The translations under genes were made by a program, and so were the position numbers. The notes under the pieces are model-generated. The model worked only from the letters and a program-made list of their open reading frames with translations, did no database searches and was not told where the DNA came from. DNA of 6,106 bases, taken from positions 1 to 6,106 of the forward strand of contig JBQTIM010000076.1 in the NCBI GenBank assembly GCA_052388135.1. Reading direction: 5' to 3'. Below, piece after piece: positions 1 through 5,278 of the stretch. The number at the start of each line of letters is the position of its first letter. Positions within the stretch are counted from its first letter, which is position 1. The DNA comes from JBQTIM01 sp052388135 (GTDB taxonomy: Bacteria; Elusimicrobiota; Elusimicrobia; FEN-1173).

Positions 1-788
1 CGGCGGCGCGCGTCCAGCCCGCCGCGGGCGGGCGCGAAGCGGGTGCCGGCGCCCCGGCCCTCCACACTGTCCGACACCGCGCCCGGCCGCCGGCCCGACG
101 CGATCCACACCTCCACGCCCGCCGCCATGGCCGTGCGCGCCGCCCGCAGTTTGGACGCCATGCCGCCGGCGCTCTTGTGGGAGCCGCGCTCGGCTCGGAC
201 CAAGGCCTCCACCTCGGGCGTGATCCGGAACACCTCCGGCAAAAGCTCCGCGCCGGGGCCCAGGTTCCGCAGCAGCCCCTCCACGTCCGTCAGCAAAAAC
301 AATTTTTCGGCGCCTATTTTCACGGCCACCTGGGCCGCCAGGGAATCGTTGTCGCCGAACTGAATTTCTTCGGTGGCCACCGTGTCGTTCTCGTTGATGA
401 CGGGCACCACGCCGCGCTCCAGGAGGGCCTGCAGGGTGTTGCGCGCGTTCAGGTAGCGGCCGCGGTCCTCCAGGTCCGACGCGGTCAGGAGCATCTGCGC
501 CACCGTCAGCCCCACGGCCGAAAAGGCTTTTTCGTAAGCCTCCATGAGGACCACTTGCCCCACGGCCGCCGCCGCCTGCTTGTCCCGCAGGACGGTGGGA
601 CGTTTTTTCCAGCCGAAACGGTCCATGCCCGCGCCGATGGCGCCGGACGACACCAGCACCGTCCGCCGCCCCTTCTTCTGAACGGCGGCCACCTCCTCGG
701 CCAGAAGGTTCACGCGTTCCCGGTTCAGCCCCCCCTCGGGGCGGGACAAAACCGCCGTGCCGATTTTTATGACGAGCTTGGAGCTCAT
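1..788 (-). CDS. proB: Glutamate 5-kinase (ProB), C-terminus beyond the window
   Basis: It phosphorylates L-glutamate to gamma-glutamyl phosphate, the first cytoplasmic step of proline synthesis. The 262 visible residues cover the whole amino-acid-kinase domain. VIKIGTAVL (6-14) is the N-terminal strand and phosphate loop. VSSGAIGAG (47-55), NENDTV (132-137) and FGDNDSLAAQVA (144-155) form the glutamate and nucleotide site. LLTDVEGL (165-172), GGMASKLRAA (208-217) and GTRF (248-251) complete the fold. Reading breaks off in the linker that normally leads to the PUA domain, so whether a PUA domain is present cannot be seen. The ATG at 788-786 is the only sensible start and lies just before the conserved first strand. 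No Shine-Dalgarno sequence precedes it: the 5' region is a heptamer-repeat arm, so proB probably depends on read-through from obg, 79 nt upstream. Family assignment is very secure. Confidence 0.96.
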   Translation of the reverse strand, partial: MSSKLVIKIGTAVLSRPEGGLNRERVNLLAEEVAAVQKKGRRTVLVSSGAIGAGMDRFGWKKRPTVLRDKQAAAAVGQVVLMEAYEKAFSAVGLTVAQMLLTASDLEDRGRYLNARNTLQALLERGVVPVINENDTVATEEIQFGDNDSLAAQVAVKIGAEKLFLLTDVEGLLRNLGPGAELLPEVFRITPEVEALVRAERGSHKSAGGMASKLRAARTAMAAGVEVWIASGRRPGAVSDSVEGRGAGTRFAPARGGLDARR

Positions 789-868
789 GAAATTATGAAT
801 TATGAAGGATGAATGATGAAAACCATCGCATTTTTTTCATCATTCATAATTCATCCTTCATCATTTTT
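785..868. repeat. Inverted heptamer-repeat element, xxATGAA family (obg/proB gap)
   Basis: The left arm, 793-820, is four 7-nt units: TTATGAA, TTATGAA, GGATGAA, TGATGAA. The core is 821-835. The right arm, 836-863, is four inverted units: TTCATCA, TTCATAA, TTCATCC, TTCATCA. In hairpin register the unit pairs match at 6, 5, 5 and 7 of 7 positions; the ATGAA core is constant and the two leading bases vary. The element fills the gap between the obg stop codon (870-868) and the proB ATG (788-786), and a further unit-like TCATGAA (785-791) overlaps the proB start. It may fold as an RNA hairpin between the two genes. The repeats are directly visible; any function is unknown. Confidence 0.85.
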
Positions 869-2118
869 CACTCCGGCCTGTAGGTGAACTGAAAATCCCC
901 CACGGCCACCTGGTCTCCCGCGGCGGCACCGGCGCGGTCCAGGGCTTTCTCCACGCCCATCTTCCGCAAAATTTTCTGAAAGCGCGCCAGGGCCTCGTCC
1001 TGACTGAAATGCGTCATGGCCGCCAGAGTTTCCACCTTTTTTCCGCGCACGTGGAACACGCCGCCTTCTCTCTCCACCGTGAAATCCGGCGGAAGAAAAT
1101 AGTCCGCACACTCGGGCGCGAAAGGCGCCGGCTCGGGCGCCGCGTCCAACGCCTTGGCCACCGCCGACAACAGCGGCGCCAGCCCCTTTCCCGTGACTCC
1201 GGAGATCGGGTAAATTTTGACTTTTTTCAAACGGCGCTGGAAGGCCGCCAGCAGTTTGTCCGCGTCCGTCAAGTCCATCTTGTTGGCGGCCACGATTTGA
1301 GGCCTCTCGGCCAAGGCGGGGGAATAAGCCTCCAGCTCCTTGTTGAGCGCCCGGTACACCTCGTACGCCGTCCGGCCGCCCTGGCCGGTGACGTCCACCA
1401 CGTGCACCAAAACGCGGGTCCGCTCCACGTGGCGCAGGAACTCGTCGCCCAGGCCCCGCCCCGCGTGGGCGCCCTCGATGAGGCCGGGGATGTCCGCCAA
1501 GACGAAAGACCGGTTTCCGAGGCTGGCCACCCCGAGGTTGGGGGTCAGCGTGGTGAACGGATAATCCGCGATCTTGGGATGCGCTTTGGTGAGGCGCGAC
1601 AAAAGGGTGGACTTGCCGGCGTTGGGAAAACCCACCAGCCCCGCGTCCGCCAGGAGCTTCAGCTCCAGGTCGATCACGCCCGACTCGCCCGGCTCGCCTT
1701 TTTCGGCGATGCGGGGCGCCGTGTTGGCGCTGGTCTTGAAGGAGGCGTTGCCCCTTCCGCCGCGCCCGCCCTTGGCGGCGAGAACGCGGTCGCCGGGAAC
1801 TTTCAAATCCGCCAGCAGGCGGCCGTCGCGGAACACCAGGGTGCCCGGCGGCACGCGCAGCACCACGTCCTCGCCGGAGCGGCCGGTCTTGTTGGCGCCG
1901 AGGCCGTGGCCGCCGTCGGGCGCTTTCACGCGCGGCTGCCACGCCAGGTCCTGCAGGGTGGTGAGCCGCTTGTCCGCCTCCAGCCACACGTCCGCGCCGC
2001 GCCCGCCGTTGCCGCCGTCGGGGCCGCCCATTTCCACGTACTTCTCCCGCCGGAAGGACAGGCAGCCGTCTCCGCCTTTTCCGGCGGCGGCCGTGAGGCG
2101 GGCTTTATCTATGAACAT
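868..2118 (-). CDS. obg: GTPase Obg/CgtA, 50S assembly factor
   Basis: Essential GTPase that binds the large ribosomal subunit during late assembly and is linked to stress signalling. The 416 residues show the standard three-part layout. The glycine-rich Obg fold spans about 1-157, with GGPDGGNGG (31-39) and AKGGRGGRGN (115-124). The G domain follows: G1 GFPNAGKST (163-171), G2 PFTTLTPN (187-194), G3 DIPGL (209-213) leading into EGAHAGRGLG, G4 NKMD (279-282) and G5 ISG (305-307). The C-terminal OCT domain runs from about 335, with DYFLPPDFTVER and VGDFQF(T)Y near the end. Length and motifs are normal. The ATG at 2118 opens the typical MFIDKARL start. No good Shine-Dalgarno sequence is visible and no convincing promoter was found in the 158-nt gap before it, so co-transcription with rpmA is likely. 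Long antisense and frame-shifted reading frames over this gene are GC-driven shadows. Confidence 0.98.
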   Translation of the reverse strand: MFIDKARLTAAAGKGGDGCLSFRREKYVEMGGPDGGNGGRGADVWLEADKRLTTLQDLAWQPRVKAPDGGHGLGANKTGRSGEDVVLRVPPGTLVFRDGRLLADLKVPGDRVLAAKGGRGGRGNASFKTSANTAPRIAEKGEPGESGVIDLELKLLADAGLVGFPNAGKSTLLSRLTKAHPKIADYPFTTLTPNLGVASLGNRSFVLADIPGLIEGAHAGRGLGDEFLRHVERTRVLVHVVDVTGQGGRTAYEVYRALNKELEAYSPALAERPQIVAANKMDLTDADKLLAAFQRRLKKVKIYPISGVTGKGLAPLLSAVAKALDAAPEPAPFAPECADYFLPPDFTVEREGGVFHVRGKKVETLAAMTHFSQDEALARFQKILRKMGVEKALDRAGAAAGDQVAVGDFQFTYRPE

Positions 2119-2251
2119 GGGGAGAGGGACGTCCGGAAGGAGGCCGGGAAACGCGGCGCCCGCGATTCAGGCGCAAAGCAAAAAGCACAGGGCAGGATCA
2201 ATGGGGATTCCGATCTTGGAACTTCGTTTGAACCGTGGGCTTGAACTTCGG

Positions 2252-2276
2252 CCTTCCCAACCGCCGGGCGGGAAGG
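2252..2276 (-). other. Stem-loop immediately after rpmA
   Basis: A perfect 7-bp stem, CCTTCCC (2252-2258) with GGGAAGG (2270-2276), closes an 11-nt GC-rich loop. On the transcribed minus strand it begins at the base right after the rpmA TAA (2279-2277). No U-tract follows, so it is not a typical intrinsic terminator. It could be an mRNA-stabilising or attenuating hairpin that sets ribosomal-protein versus obg levels. The stem is seen directly; the role is inferred. Confidence 0.5.
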
Positions 2277-2573
2277 TTAGGCGGCGACGGAAGGAACTTC
2301 GGAGGCGGGGTAAACGCTCACGCGCCGCCGGCCGCCCCGGCGGCCCGGGGTTCCCCGGCGCCACTCGAAGCGCACGACGCCGTCCATCTTGGCGAAGAGG
2401 GTGTCGTCTGAGCCCAGGCCCACGTTGAGGCCGGGAGCGAAATGGGTGCCGCGCTGGCGCACGATCACGGCGCCGGCCGTGACGCGCTCGCCGCCGTAGG
2501 CCTTCACGCCCAGGCGTTGGCCGTTGGAGTCGCGGCCGTTGGAGGAGGAACCTTGCGATTTTGTATGCGCCAT
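2277..2573 (-). CDS. rpmA: 50S ribosomal protein L27 (bL27)
   Basis: Large-subunit protein whose N-terminal tail reaches the peptidyl-transferase centre. The 98 residues begin MAHTKSQGSSSNGRDS and carry the family signature QRLGVKAYGGE (19-29), VIVRQRGT (36-43), APGLNVGLGSDDTLFA (46-61) and VSVYPA (85-90). There is no Firmicutes-type cleavable N-terminal extension. Two things are odd. Positions 4 and 6 are T and S where K and G are common. A run of Arg and Gly (about 71-84) lies between the VRFE strand and RVSVYP, followed by a short extra tail (91-98). The ATG at 2573 lies 22 nt after the rplU stop, with a modest AAGG eight bases upstream; it is translated from the rplU message. The identification is certain. 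Confidence 0.97.
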   Translation of the reverse strand: MAHTKSQGSSSNGRDSNGQRLGVKAYGGERVTAGAVIVRQRGTHFAPGLNVGLGSDDTLFAKMDGVVRFEWRRGTPGRRGGRRRVSVYPASEVPSVAA

Positions 2574-2595
2574 GGTTTAAACCTTGAGGAGGGCG

Positions 2596-2916
2596 CTAGG
2601 CGATGGACTTGATGAGAACTTCCGTCAAGTCCTGCCGGTGGCCCTGCAATTTTTTGTAGCCCTTCTTGGAGCGCTTTTTGAACACCAAAACTTTCTTGTC
2701 GCGGAACTGGCGGACCACTTCGCCCGTCACCGCGGCGCCTTCCACCGTGGGACGGCCCGCCCGCAAGGCGTCGCCGTCCTTCACCAGCAGGACCTCGGAC
2801 AGGCGGACTTCCTCGCCCGGGTTTTGCGGAAGCTTCTCCACCCGGATGCGGTCCCCGGCCGACACGCGGTACTGTTTGCCGCCGGTGCGGACGATGGCGT
2901 AAGAGGCGTTTTCCAT
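2596..2916 (-). CDS. rplU: 50S ribosomal protein L21 (bL21)
   Basis: Large-subunit protein that binds 23S rRNA and lies next to L20. The 106 residues match the family along their full length: YAIVRTGGKQYRVSAGD (6-22) at the N-terminus, EVLLVKDGDAL (41-51), and the basic C-terminal segment VLVFKKRSKKGYKKLQGHRQ (76-95), then LTEVLIKSIA. The reading frame stays open far upstream (to about 3360), but that extension has no L21 homology and covers the divergent promoter region, so the ATG at 2916 is the start. There is no Shine-Dalgarno sequence. The -10 box of the promoter ends only seven bases upstream, which predicts a leaderless transcript. It is the first gene of the rplU-rpmA-obg-proB block. 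Confidence 0.97.
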   Translation of the reverse strand: MENASYAIVRTGGKQYRVSAGDRIRVEKLPQNPGEEVRLSEVLLVKDGDALRAGRPTVEGAAVTGEVVRQFRDKKVLVFKKRSKKGYKKLQGHRQDLTEVLIKSIA

Positions 2917-2923
2917 GGGCGTT

Positions 2924-2952
2924 ATTTTAATCCATCCGCTTCCCGATGTCAA
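2924..2952 (-). promoter_or_regulatory. Sigma-70-type promoter for rplU-rpmA-obg-proB
   Basis: Reading leftward, a perfect -35 TTGACA (2952-2947) is followed after exactly 17 bp by -10 TAAAAT (2929-2924), five of six consensus positions. Transcription should start near 2918-2916, on or beside the rplU ATG at 2916, so the message would have almost no leader. This is a strong sequence match, not experimentally supported. Confidence 0.78.
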
Positions 2953-2967
2953 GGAAAAAAGGCGTTC

Positions 2968-2996
2968 TTGACAACCGGGGTTCAAATTGATTAAAT
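2968..2996 (+). promoter_or_regulatory. Sigma-70-type promoter for rex
   Basis: A perfect -35 TTGACA (2968-2973) is followed after 17 bp by -10 TTAAAT (2991-2996), four of six consensus positions. The predicted start is near 3003, giving a 5' leader of about 75 nt before the rex ATG at 3079. It stands back to back with the rplU promoter, with only 15 bp between the two -35 boxes. The -10 box sits inside the dyad TGATTAAATCA (2988-2998). Confidence 0.6.
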
Positions 2997-3026
2997 CAGC
3001 GGGAAGTCGATTTTTTTTATCCGTGT

Positions 3027-3044
3027 TCGTGACGGTTTTCACAA
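3027..3044. promoter_or_regulatory. Candidate Rex operator (autoregulatory)
   Basis: Rex proteins commonly bind an 18-bp palindrome of the form TTGTGAA-N4-TTCACAA. Here the right half is a perfect TTCACAA (3038-3044), the spacer is GGTT (3034-3037), and the left half is TCGTGAC (3027-3033), matching five of seven positions. It lies 34 bp upstream of the rex start codon and about 25 bp downstream of the predicted transcription start, so Rex would act as a roadblock or on a closer undetected promoter. rex genes are often self-regulated, which makes the site credible. Confidence 0.5.
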
Positions 3045-3078
3045 GCCGGGTCCTCGCCGGTGGTCCGATCCTTAAAAC

Positions 3079-3717
3079 ATGGCAGACAAGCCCGAGCGCA
3101 GAATTCCAGAACTGGCCGTGCCGCGGTTGTCCCGGTATTACCGGGCGCTGCTGGAATCCCGGGACGAGGACGTGATTTCCTCCGAGGAGATCTCGGGTCT
3201 CACGGGGTATTCCGCCGCCCAGATCCGCAAGGACCTGACCTATTTCGGACAGTTCGGCACGCCGGGCCGCGGCTACCCGGTGGAGGATCTGCGCAAGGCC
3301 CTGCTGAAAATCCTCGGCATGGACCGGGAGTGGAACGTGGGGCTGGTGGGCGTGGGTCACCTGGGCGCGGCTTTGCTGGGCTATAAAGGTTTCCGGCGGC
3401 AGGGCTTCCGCCTCGCGGCGGCTTTCGACGTGGACCCGGCCAAGACCGGCGGAAGTGTGGAAGGCGTGCCGGTGTTCCCCTTGGAAACGCTGGGCGAGGT
3501 CGCCCGGCGGGAGGATATTCAGATGGCCATCCTCACGGTGCCGCCTTCAGCGGCCGAGGCGGCGGCGGGAGCCATCGTGCGGGCCGGGATACGCTCCATC
3601 CTGAATTTCGCCCCTTTGCGGCTGAGCGTGCCCAAGTCGGTCACCGTCCACAACGTGGACATGGCCATCGAGCTGGAAAAGCTGTCTTTTCTGTGCGCGC
3701 GCAACGGAACGCGCTGA
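3079..3717 (+). CDS. rex: Redox-sensing transcriptional repressor Rex
   Basis: Cytoplasmic homodimeric repressor that senses the NADH/NAD+ ratio: NADH releases it from DNA, derepressing respiratory and fermentative genes. The 212 residues, a typical length, fall into two domains. The N-terminal winged helix (about 1-80) has IPELAVPRLSRYYR (9-22) and the recognition helix SAAQIRKDLTYFGQFG (45-60), followed by TPGRGYPVEDL. The Rossmann domain has the dinucleotide loop GLVGVGHLGAALLGY (88-102, GxGxxG) and the adenosine-binding acidic end FDVDP (116-120). The C-terminal signature ILNFAPLRLSVP (174-185) leads into VHNVDMAIELEKLSFL, the helix swapped in the dimer. The ATG at 3079 directly precedes the family N-terminus; no Shine-Dalgarno sequence is evident. 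Downstream complex I and quinone-methyltransferase genes are functionally logical Rex targets, although no second operator was seen near them. Confidence 0.97.
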   Translation: MADKPERRIPELAVPRLSRYYRALLESRDEDVISSEEISGLTGYSAAQIRKDLTYFGQFGTPGRGYPVEDLRKALLKILGMDREWNVGLVGVGHLGAALLGYKGFRRQGFRLAAAFDVDPAKTGGSVEGVPVFPLETLGEVARREDIQMAILTVPPSAAEAAAGAIVRAGIRSILNFAPLRLSVPKSVTVHNVDMAIELEKLSFLCARNGTR

Positions 3718-3760
3718 CAATTTTGTTCCACGGCTTCTGCTGCCGACTCCGCAACATATA

Positions 3761-3768
3761 GAGGAAGG
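3761..3768 (+). promoter_or_regulatory. Ribosome binding site of the histone gene
   Basis: GAGGAAGG lies ten bases before the ATG at 3779. It is one of only two well-placed, strong Shine-Dalgarno sequences in the window (the other precedes nuoB). It supports this short frame as a translated gene and fixes its start. Confidence 0.75.
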
Positions 3769-3778
3769 ACGGTGCGAC

Positions 3779-3958
3779 ATGGCCGAATCGCTGGTGGTGG
3801 TGAGCAAGATCAAGAAGATGGTCAAGGAGCAGGGGTTCCGGACGGGCGGGGATTACGTGGACGCTCTTTCCAAGAAGGTGGAAGGCATCATCGCGGAGTC
3901 TTTGGGGAAAATCAAGGCCGACGGCAAGCGCAAGACCCTGGGGGCGGAAGACCTTTAA
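3779..3958 (+). CDS. Small bacterial histone-fold protein, alpha3-truncated type
   Basis: The 59-residue basic protein reads as a single histone fold. Helix 1 is about 6-18 (VVSKIKKMVKEQG), a loop includes FRTGG, and long helix 2 is about 25-48 (DYVDALSKKVEGIIAESLGK). The second loop and stub of helix 3 are KRKTLGAEDL (50-59). The ending resembles the archaeal histone GRKTIKAEDI and contains R51-x-T53-x4-D58, the RxTxxxxD motif of histone families. Helix 3 stops after about four residues, as in the 'alpha3-truncated' group described in surveys of prokaryotic histones. It is not a doublet and is unrelated to HU. It should bind DNA as a dimer or tetramer. It lies 61 nt after rex, has a good ribosome binding site, and a heptamer element begins 12 nt after its stop. 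The fold is inferred from sequence pattern only; an alternative is an uncharacterised helical protein. Confidence 0.85.
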   Translation: MAESLVVVSKIKKMVKEQGFRTGGDYVDALSKKVEGIIAESLGKIKADGKRKTLGAEDL

Positions 3959-3970
3959 GAACCCTTACAG

Positions 3971-4048
3971 CGTGAATAGTGAAAGGTGAATCGGCAAAGG
4001 CAAGTCAATTGACTTTACCCATTCACTGTTCACGATTCACCATTCACG
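3971..4048. repeat. Inverted heptamer-repeat element, xGTGAAx family (histone/menG gap)
   Basis: The left arm, 3971-3998, has units CGTGAAT, AGTGAAA, GGTGAAT and a degenerate CGGCAAA. The core is 3999-4020. The right arm, 4021-4048, is ATTCACT, GTTCACG, ATTCACC, ATTCACG. In hairpin register the pairs match 7, 5, 5 and 3 of 7 positions from the outside in. The core holds a perfect 14-nt palindrome, AAGTCAATTGACTT (4002-4015), which would form the tip of a hairpin or cruciform. The right arm ends 12 nt before the menG GTG start. Confidence 0.85.
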
Positions 4049-4060
4049 CTTTTTAAGGAA

Positions 4061-4741
4061 GTGCCCCGCCCCGAAGACATCCGGCGCATGTTCTCGGCGC
4101 TGGCGCCGGATTATGAGCGGTTCAACCGCTGGTCCAGCCTGGGGCTGGACGGGGTTTGGCGGCGGGCGCTGATCCGGGAAACGGCTCCGGCGGCGCGGGT
4201 GCTGGACCTGGGAACCGGCACCGGAGACCTTCCGCGCCGGGCCGGGCGCGCGGGCTGGACGGGTTTGGACATCAGTTTTGAGATGCTGGCCGCGGCGCGG
4301 CCGGCGGCGCCCGGGGCGGGCTGGGTTCAGGCCTCGGCGGAGAACCTGCCTTTCTCGGCCGGATCGTTCGACGCGGCGGTGTCCGCCTTCGTCCTGCGGA
4401 ACCTGCAAAAGGCGCAAATTTTGGAGACGTCCCTGGCGGAGATTTGCCGGGTTTTGCGGCCCACGGGCCGACTGATCTTTTTGGATTTGACCCGCCCCCG
4501 CTTCGCTCCCCTTCGGTGGGGGCACGGCGTCTACCTGCGCACGGCGCTCCCCGCGGTGGGGAGGGCGGTCTTCGGGCCGCGGTGGCCGGGCGATTACCTG
4601 AAAAGTTCCATCGACGAGCTTTGGCCGGAGGCCCGCCTGCGGGAAGCCTTTGAATCCGCGGGATTCGGCCGATTTCAAGTCCGGCCGCTTTGGGGCGGCG
4701 TTGTGAGCCTGTTCGCGGCTGAAAAAAAGGATGAAGGATGA
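4061..4741 (+). CDS. menG: Demethylmenaquinone/ubiquinone-type C-methyltransferase (UbiE/MenG family)
   Basis: SAM-dependent enzyme that probably methylates the quinone ring in the last step of menaquinone (or ubiquinone) synthesis at the membrane surface. The 226 residues carry family features: MFSALAPDYERFNRW near the N-terminus (10-24), SAM motif I VLDLGTGTGD (47-56), motif II region GLDISFEML with D70, a motif III-like VLRPTGRLIFLDLTRP (131-146), and the UbiE-specific YLKSSI (179-184) followed by GVVSLFAAEK (213-222). The start is GTG at 4061, because an in-frame stop in the upstream element (4010-4012) leaves no earlier choice and ATG 4088 would cut into the conserved segment. AAGGA abuts the GTG with almost no spacer, which is poor. 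The last residues KDEG and the stop codon are encoded by a heptamer repeat. Whether the substrate is mena- or ubiquinone cannot be told. Confidence 0.88.
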   Translation: MPRPEDIRRMFSALAPDYERFNRWSSLGLDGVWRRALIRETAPAARVLDLGTGTGDLPRRAGRAGWTGLDISFEMLAAARPAAPGAGWVQASAENLPFSAGSFDAAVSAFVLRNLQKAQILETSLAEICRVLRPTGRLIFLDLTRPRFAPLRWGHGVYLRTALPAVGRAVFGPRWPGDYLKSSIDELWPEARLREAFESAGFGRFQVRPLWGGVVSLFAAEKKDEG

Positions 4742-4756
4742 ATTATGAAGGATGAA
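4729..4756. repeat. Single heptamer-repeat arm, xxATGAA family (end of menG)
   Basis: Four tandem units, GGATGAA, GGATGAA, TTATGAA and GGATGAA, span exactly 28 nt, between a run of seven A before and an A-run after. They use the same unit vocabulary as the obg/proB element but have no inverted partner nearby. The array encodes the C-terminal KDEG of the methyltransferase and its TGA stop (4739-4741). It may be a half-element left by deletion, or an arm acquired alone. Confidence 0.8.
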
Positions 4757-4776
4757 AAAAGACCGGCGGCCTTTTC

Positions 4777-4798
4777 GACGCCCTTGATGTCGGGCGTC
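4777..4798 (+). other. Stem-loop upstream of nuoA
   Basis: GACGCCC (4777-4783) and GGGCGTC (4792-4798) form a perfect 7-bp stem with an 8-nt loop, ending 20 nt before the nuoA ATG. No U-tract follows, so it is not an ordinary terminator. It is the only structure seen in the menG/nuoA gap besides the repeat arm; a role in nuoA expression is speculative. Confidence 0.45.
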
Positions 4799-4818
4799 CC
4801 TCGTCCTGCGCGTTTCCC

Positions 4819-5175
4819 ATGCTGAGCCAATATTTCCAAGTTTTTCTTTTCGCCGTCGTCGGGTTCGCGTTTTTCTCCATGCTTTTGGGCGTGGCCTCCC
4901 TGGTGCGGACGCGGGGCCGCGGCCCCAAAGACATCAGCGCCTATGAGTGCGGCATGGAAAGCGTTGGCTCGGCCTGGGTGTCGCCCAACATCCGCTTTTA
5001 CGTGTTCGCGCTGCTGTTCGTGGTTTTTGACGTGGAGGCCCTTTTCATTTTCCCCTGGGCCGTCCAGATGCGGAGCTTGGGCATCTCGGGTTTCGTGGAG
5101 GTTTTGATTTTCGTCGGCGTCCTGCTGTTCGGGCTGGTGTACGCGTGGAAGAAGGGCGCTTTAAAATGGGAATGA
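4819..5175 (+). CDS. nuoA: NADH-quinone oxidoreductase subunit A (NuoA)
   Basis: Small membrane subunit of complex I, placed where the membrane arm meets the quinone-binding junction. The 118 residues are typical in length and predict three transmembrane helices at about 5-28, 60-83 and 89-110. The conserved loop RGPKDISAYECGMESVGSAW (34-53, YECG at 42-45) and the second-helix signature RFYVFALLFVVFDVEALFIF (59-78, with D71 and E73) are diagnostic. The ATG at 4819 is the first available start in frame, but no Shine-Dalgarno sequence precedes it; a stem-loop ends 20 nt upstream. It is the first visible gene of a nuo cluster that continues with separate nuoB and nuoC. No clear promoter was found in the 77-nt gap after menG, so transcription may come from upstream. 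Confidence 0.97.
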   Translation: MLSQYFQVFLFAVVGFAFFSMLLGVASLVRTRGRGPKDISAYECGMESVGSAWVSPNIRFYVFALLFVVFDVEALFIFPWAVQMRSLGISGFVEVLIFVGVLLFGLVYAWKKGALKWE

Positions 5176-5183
5176 TTTTTTCA

Positions 5184-5267
5184 ATGCGGACTGCGGATTG
5201 CGGATTGCGGAATAAAAAAAGGCGTTCGCCGGCATTTGCTCCGCATTCCGCAAGCGCCAATCCGCCC
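5184..5267. repeat. Inverted heptamer-repeat element, xTGCGGA family (nuoA/nuoB gap)
   Basis: The left arm, 5184-5211, is ATGCGGA, CTGCGGA, TTGCGGA, TTGCGGA. The core is 5212-5239 and contains an A-run and the small hairpin GGCGTTCGCC (5221-5230). The right arm, 5240-5267, is TCCGCAT, TCCGCAA, GCGCCAA (diverged), TCCGCCC. Arms and core are each exactly 28 nt. Inner unit pairs match 6 and 7 of 7; outer ones are weaker. The arm ends two bases before the nuoB Shine-Dalgarno GGAGG (5269-5273). Confidence 0.85.
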
Positions 5268-5268
5268 T

Positions 5269-5273
5269 GGAGG
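5269..5273 (+). promoter_or_regulatory. Ribosome binding site of nuoB
   Basis: GGAGG lies five bases before the ATG at 5279 and fixes the nuoB start. It sits immediately outside the heptamer element, so pairing of that element would leave the site next to, but not inside, the hairpin. Confidence 0.75.
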
Positions 5274-5278
5274 CTGTC

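Noticed and set aside
177..812. A 211-codon plus-strand frame over proB
   Set aside because: It is antisense to a clear ProB kinase domain and its translation is His/Arg/Gly-rich without recognisable motifs.
1009..2244. A 411-codon open frame antisense to obg, and a 378-codon frame (851-1987) in another phase
   Set aside because: Obg in its own frame has every GTPase motif. The others are low-complexity Arg/Gly/Pro-rich translations caused by high GC, without family features.
2215..2250. tRNA-like GGTTCAAAC (minus strand) in the rpmA/obg gap
   Set aside because: No acceptor, D or anticodon stems can be drawn around it; the stretch only shows a loose direct repeat of CTTGGAACTTCG and CTTGAACTTCG.
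2596..3360. L21 frame extended upstream to 254 codons
   Set aside because: The added N-terminus runs through both divergent promoters and antisense to rex; L21 homology begins only at the ATG at 2916.
3735..3762. A separate promoter for the histone gene
   Set aside because: TATAGA (3757-3762) could be a -10 box, but the sequence 16-17 bp upstream (TTCTGC) is a poor -35, and the start would fall inside the ribosome binding site.
4757..4776. Intrinsic terminator between menG and nuoA (A-run, GC-rich centre, CTTTT)
   Set aside because: The stem is mostly A-T with a short mismatched GC part and no true U-tract after it.
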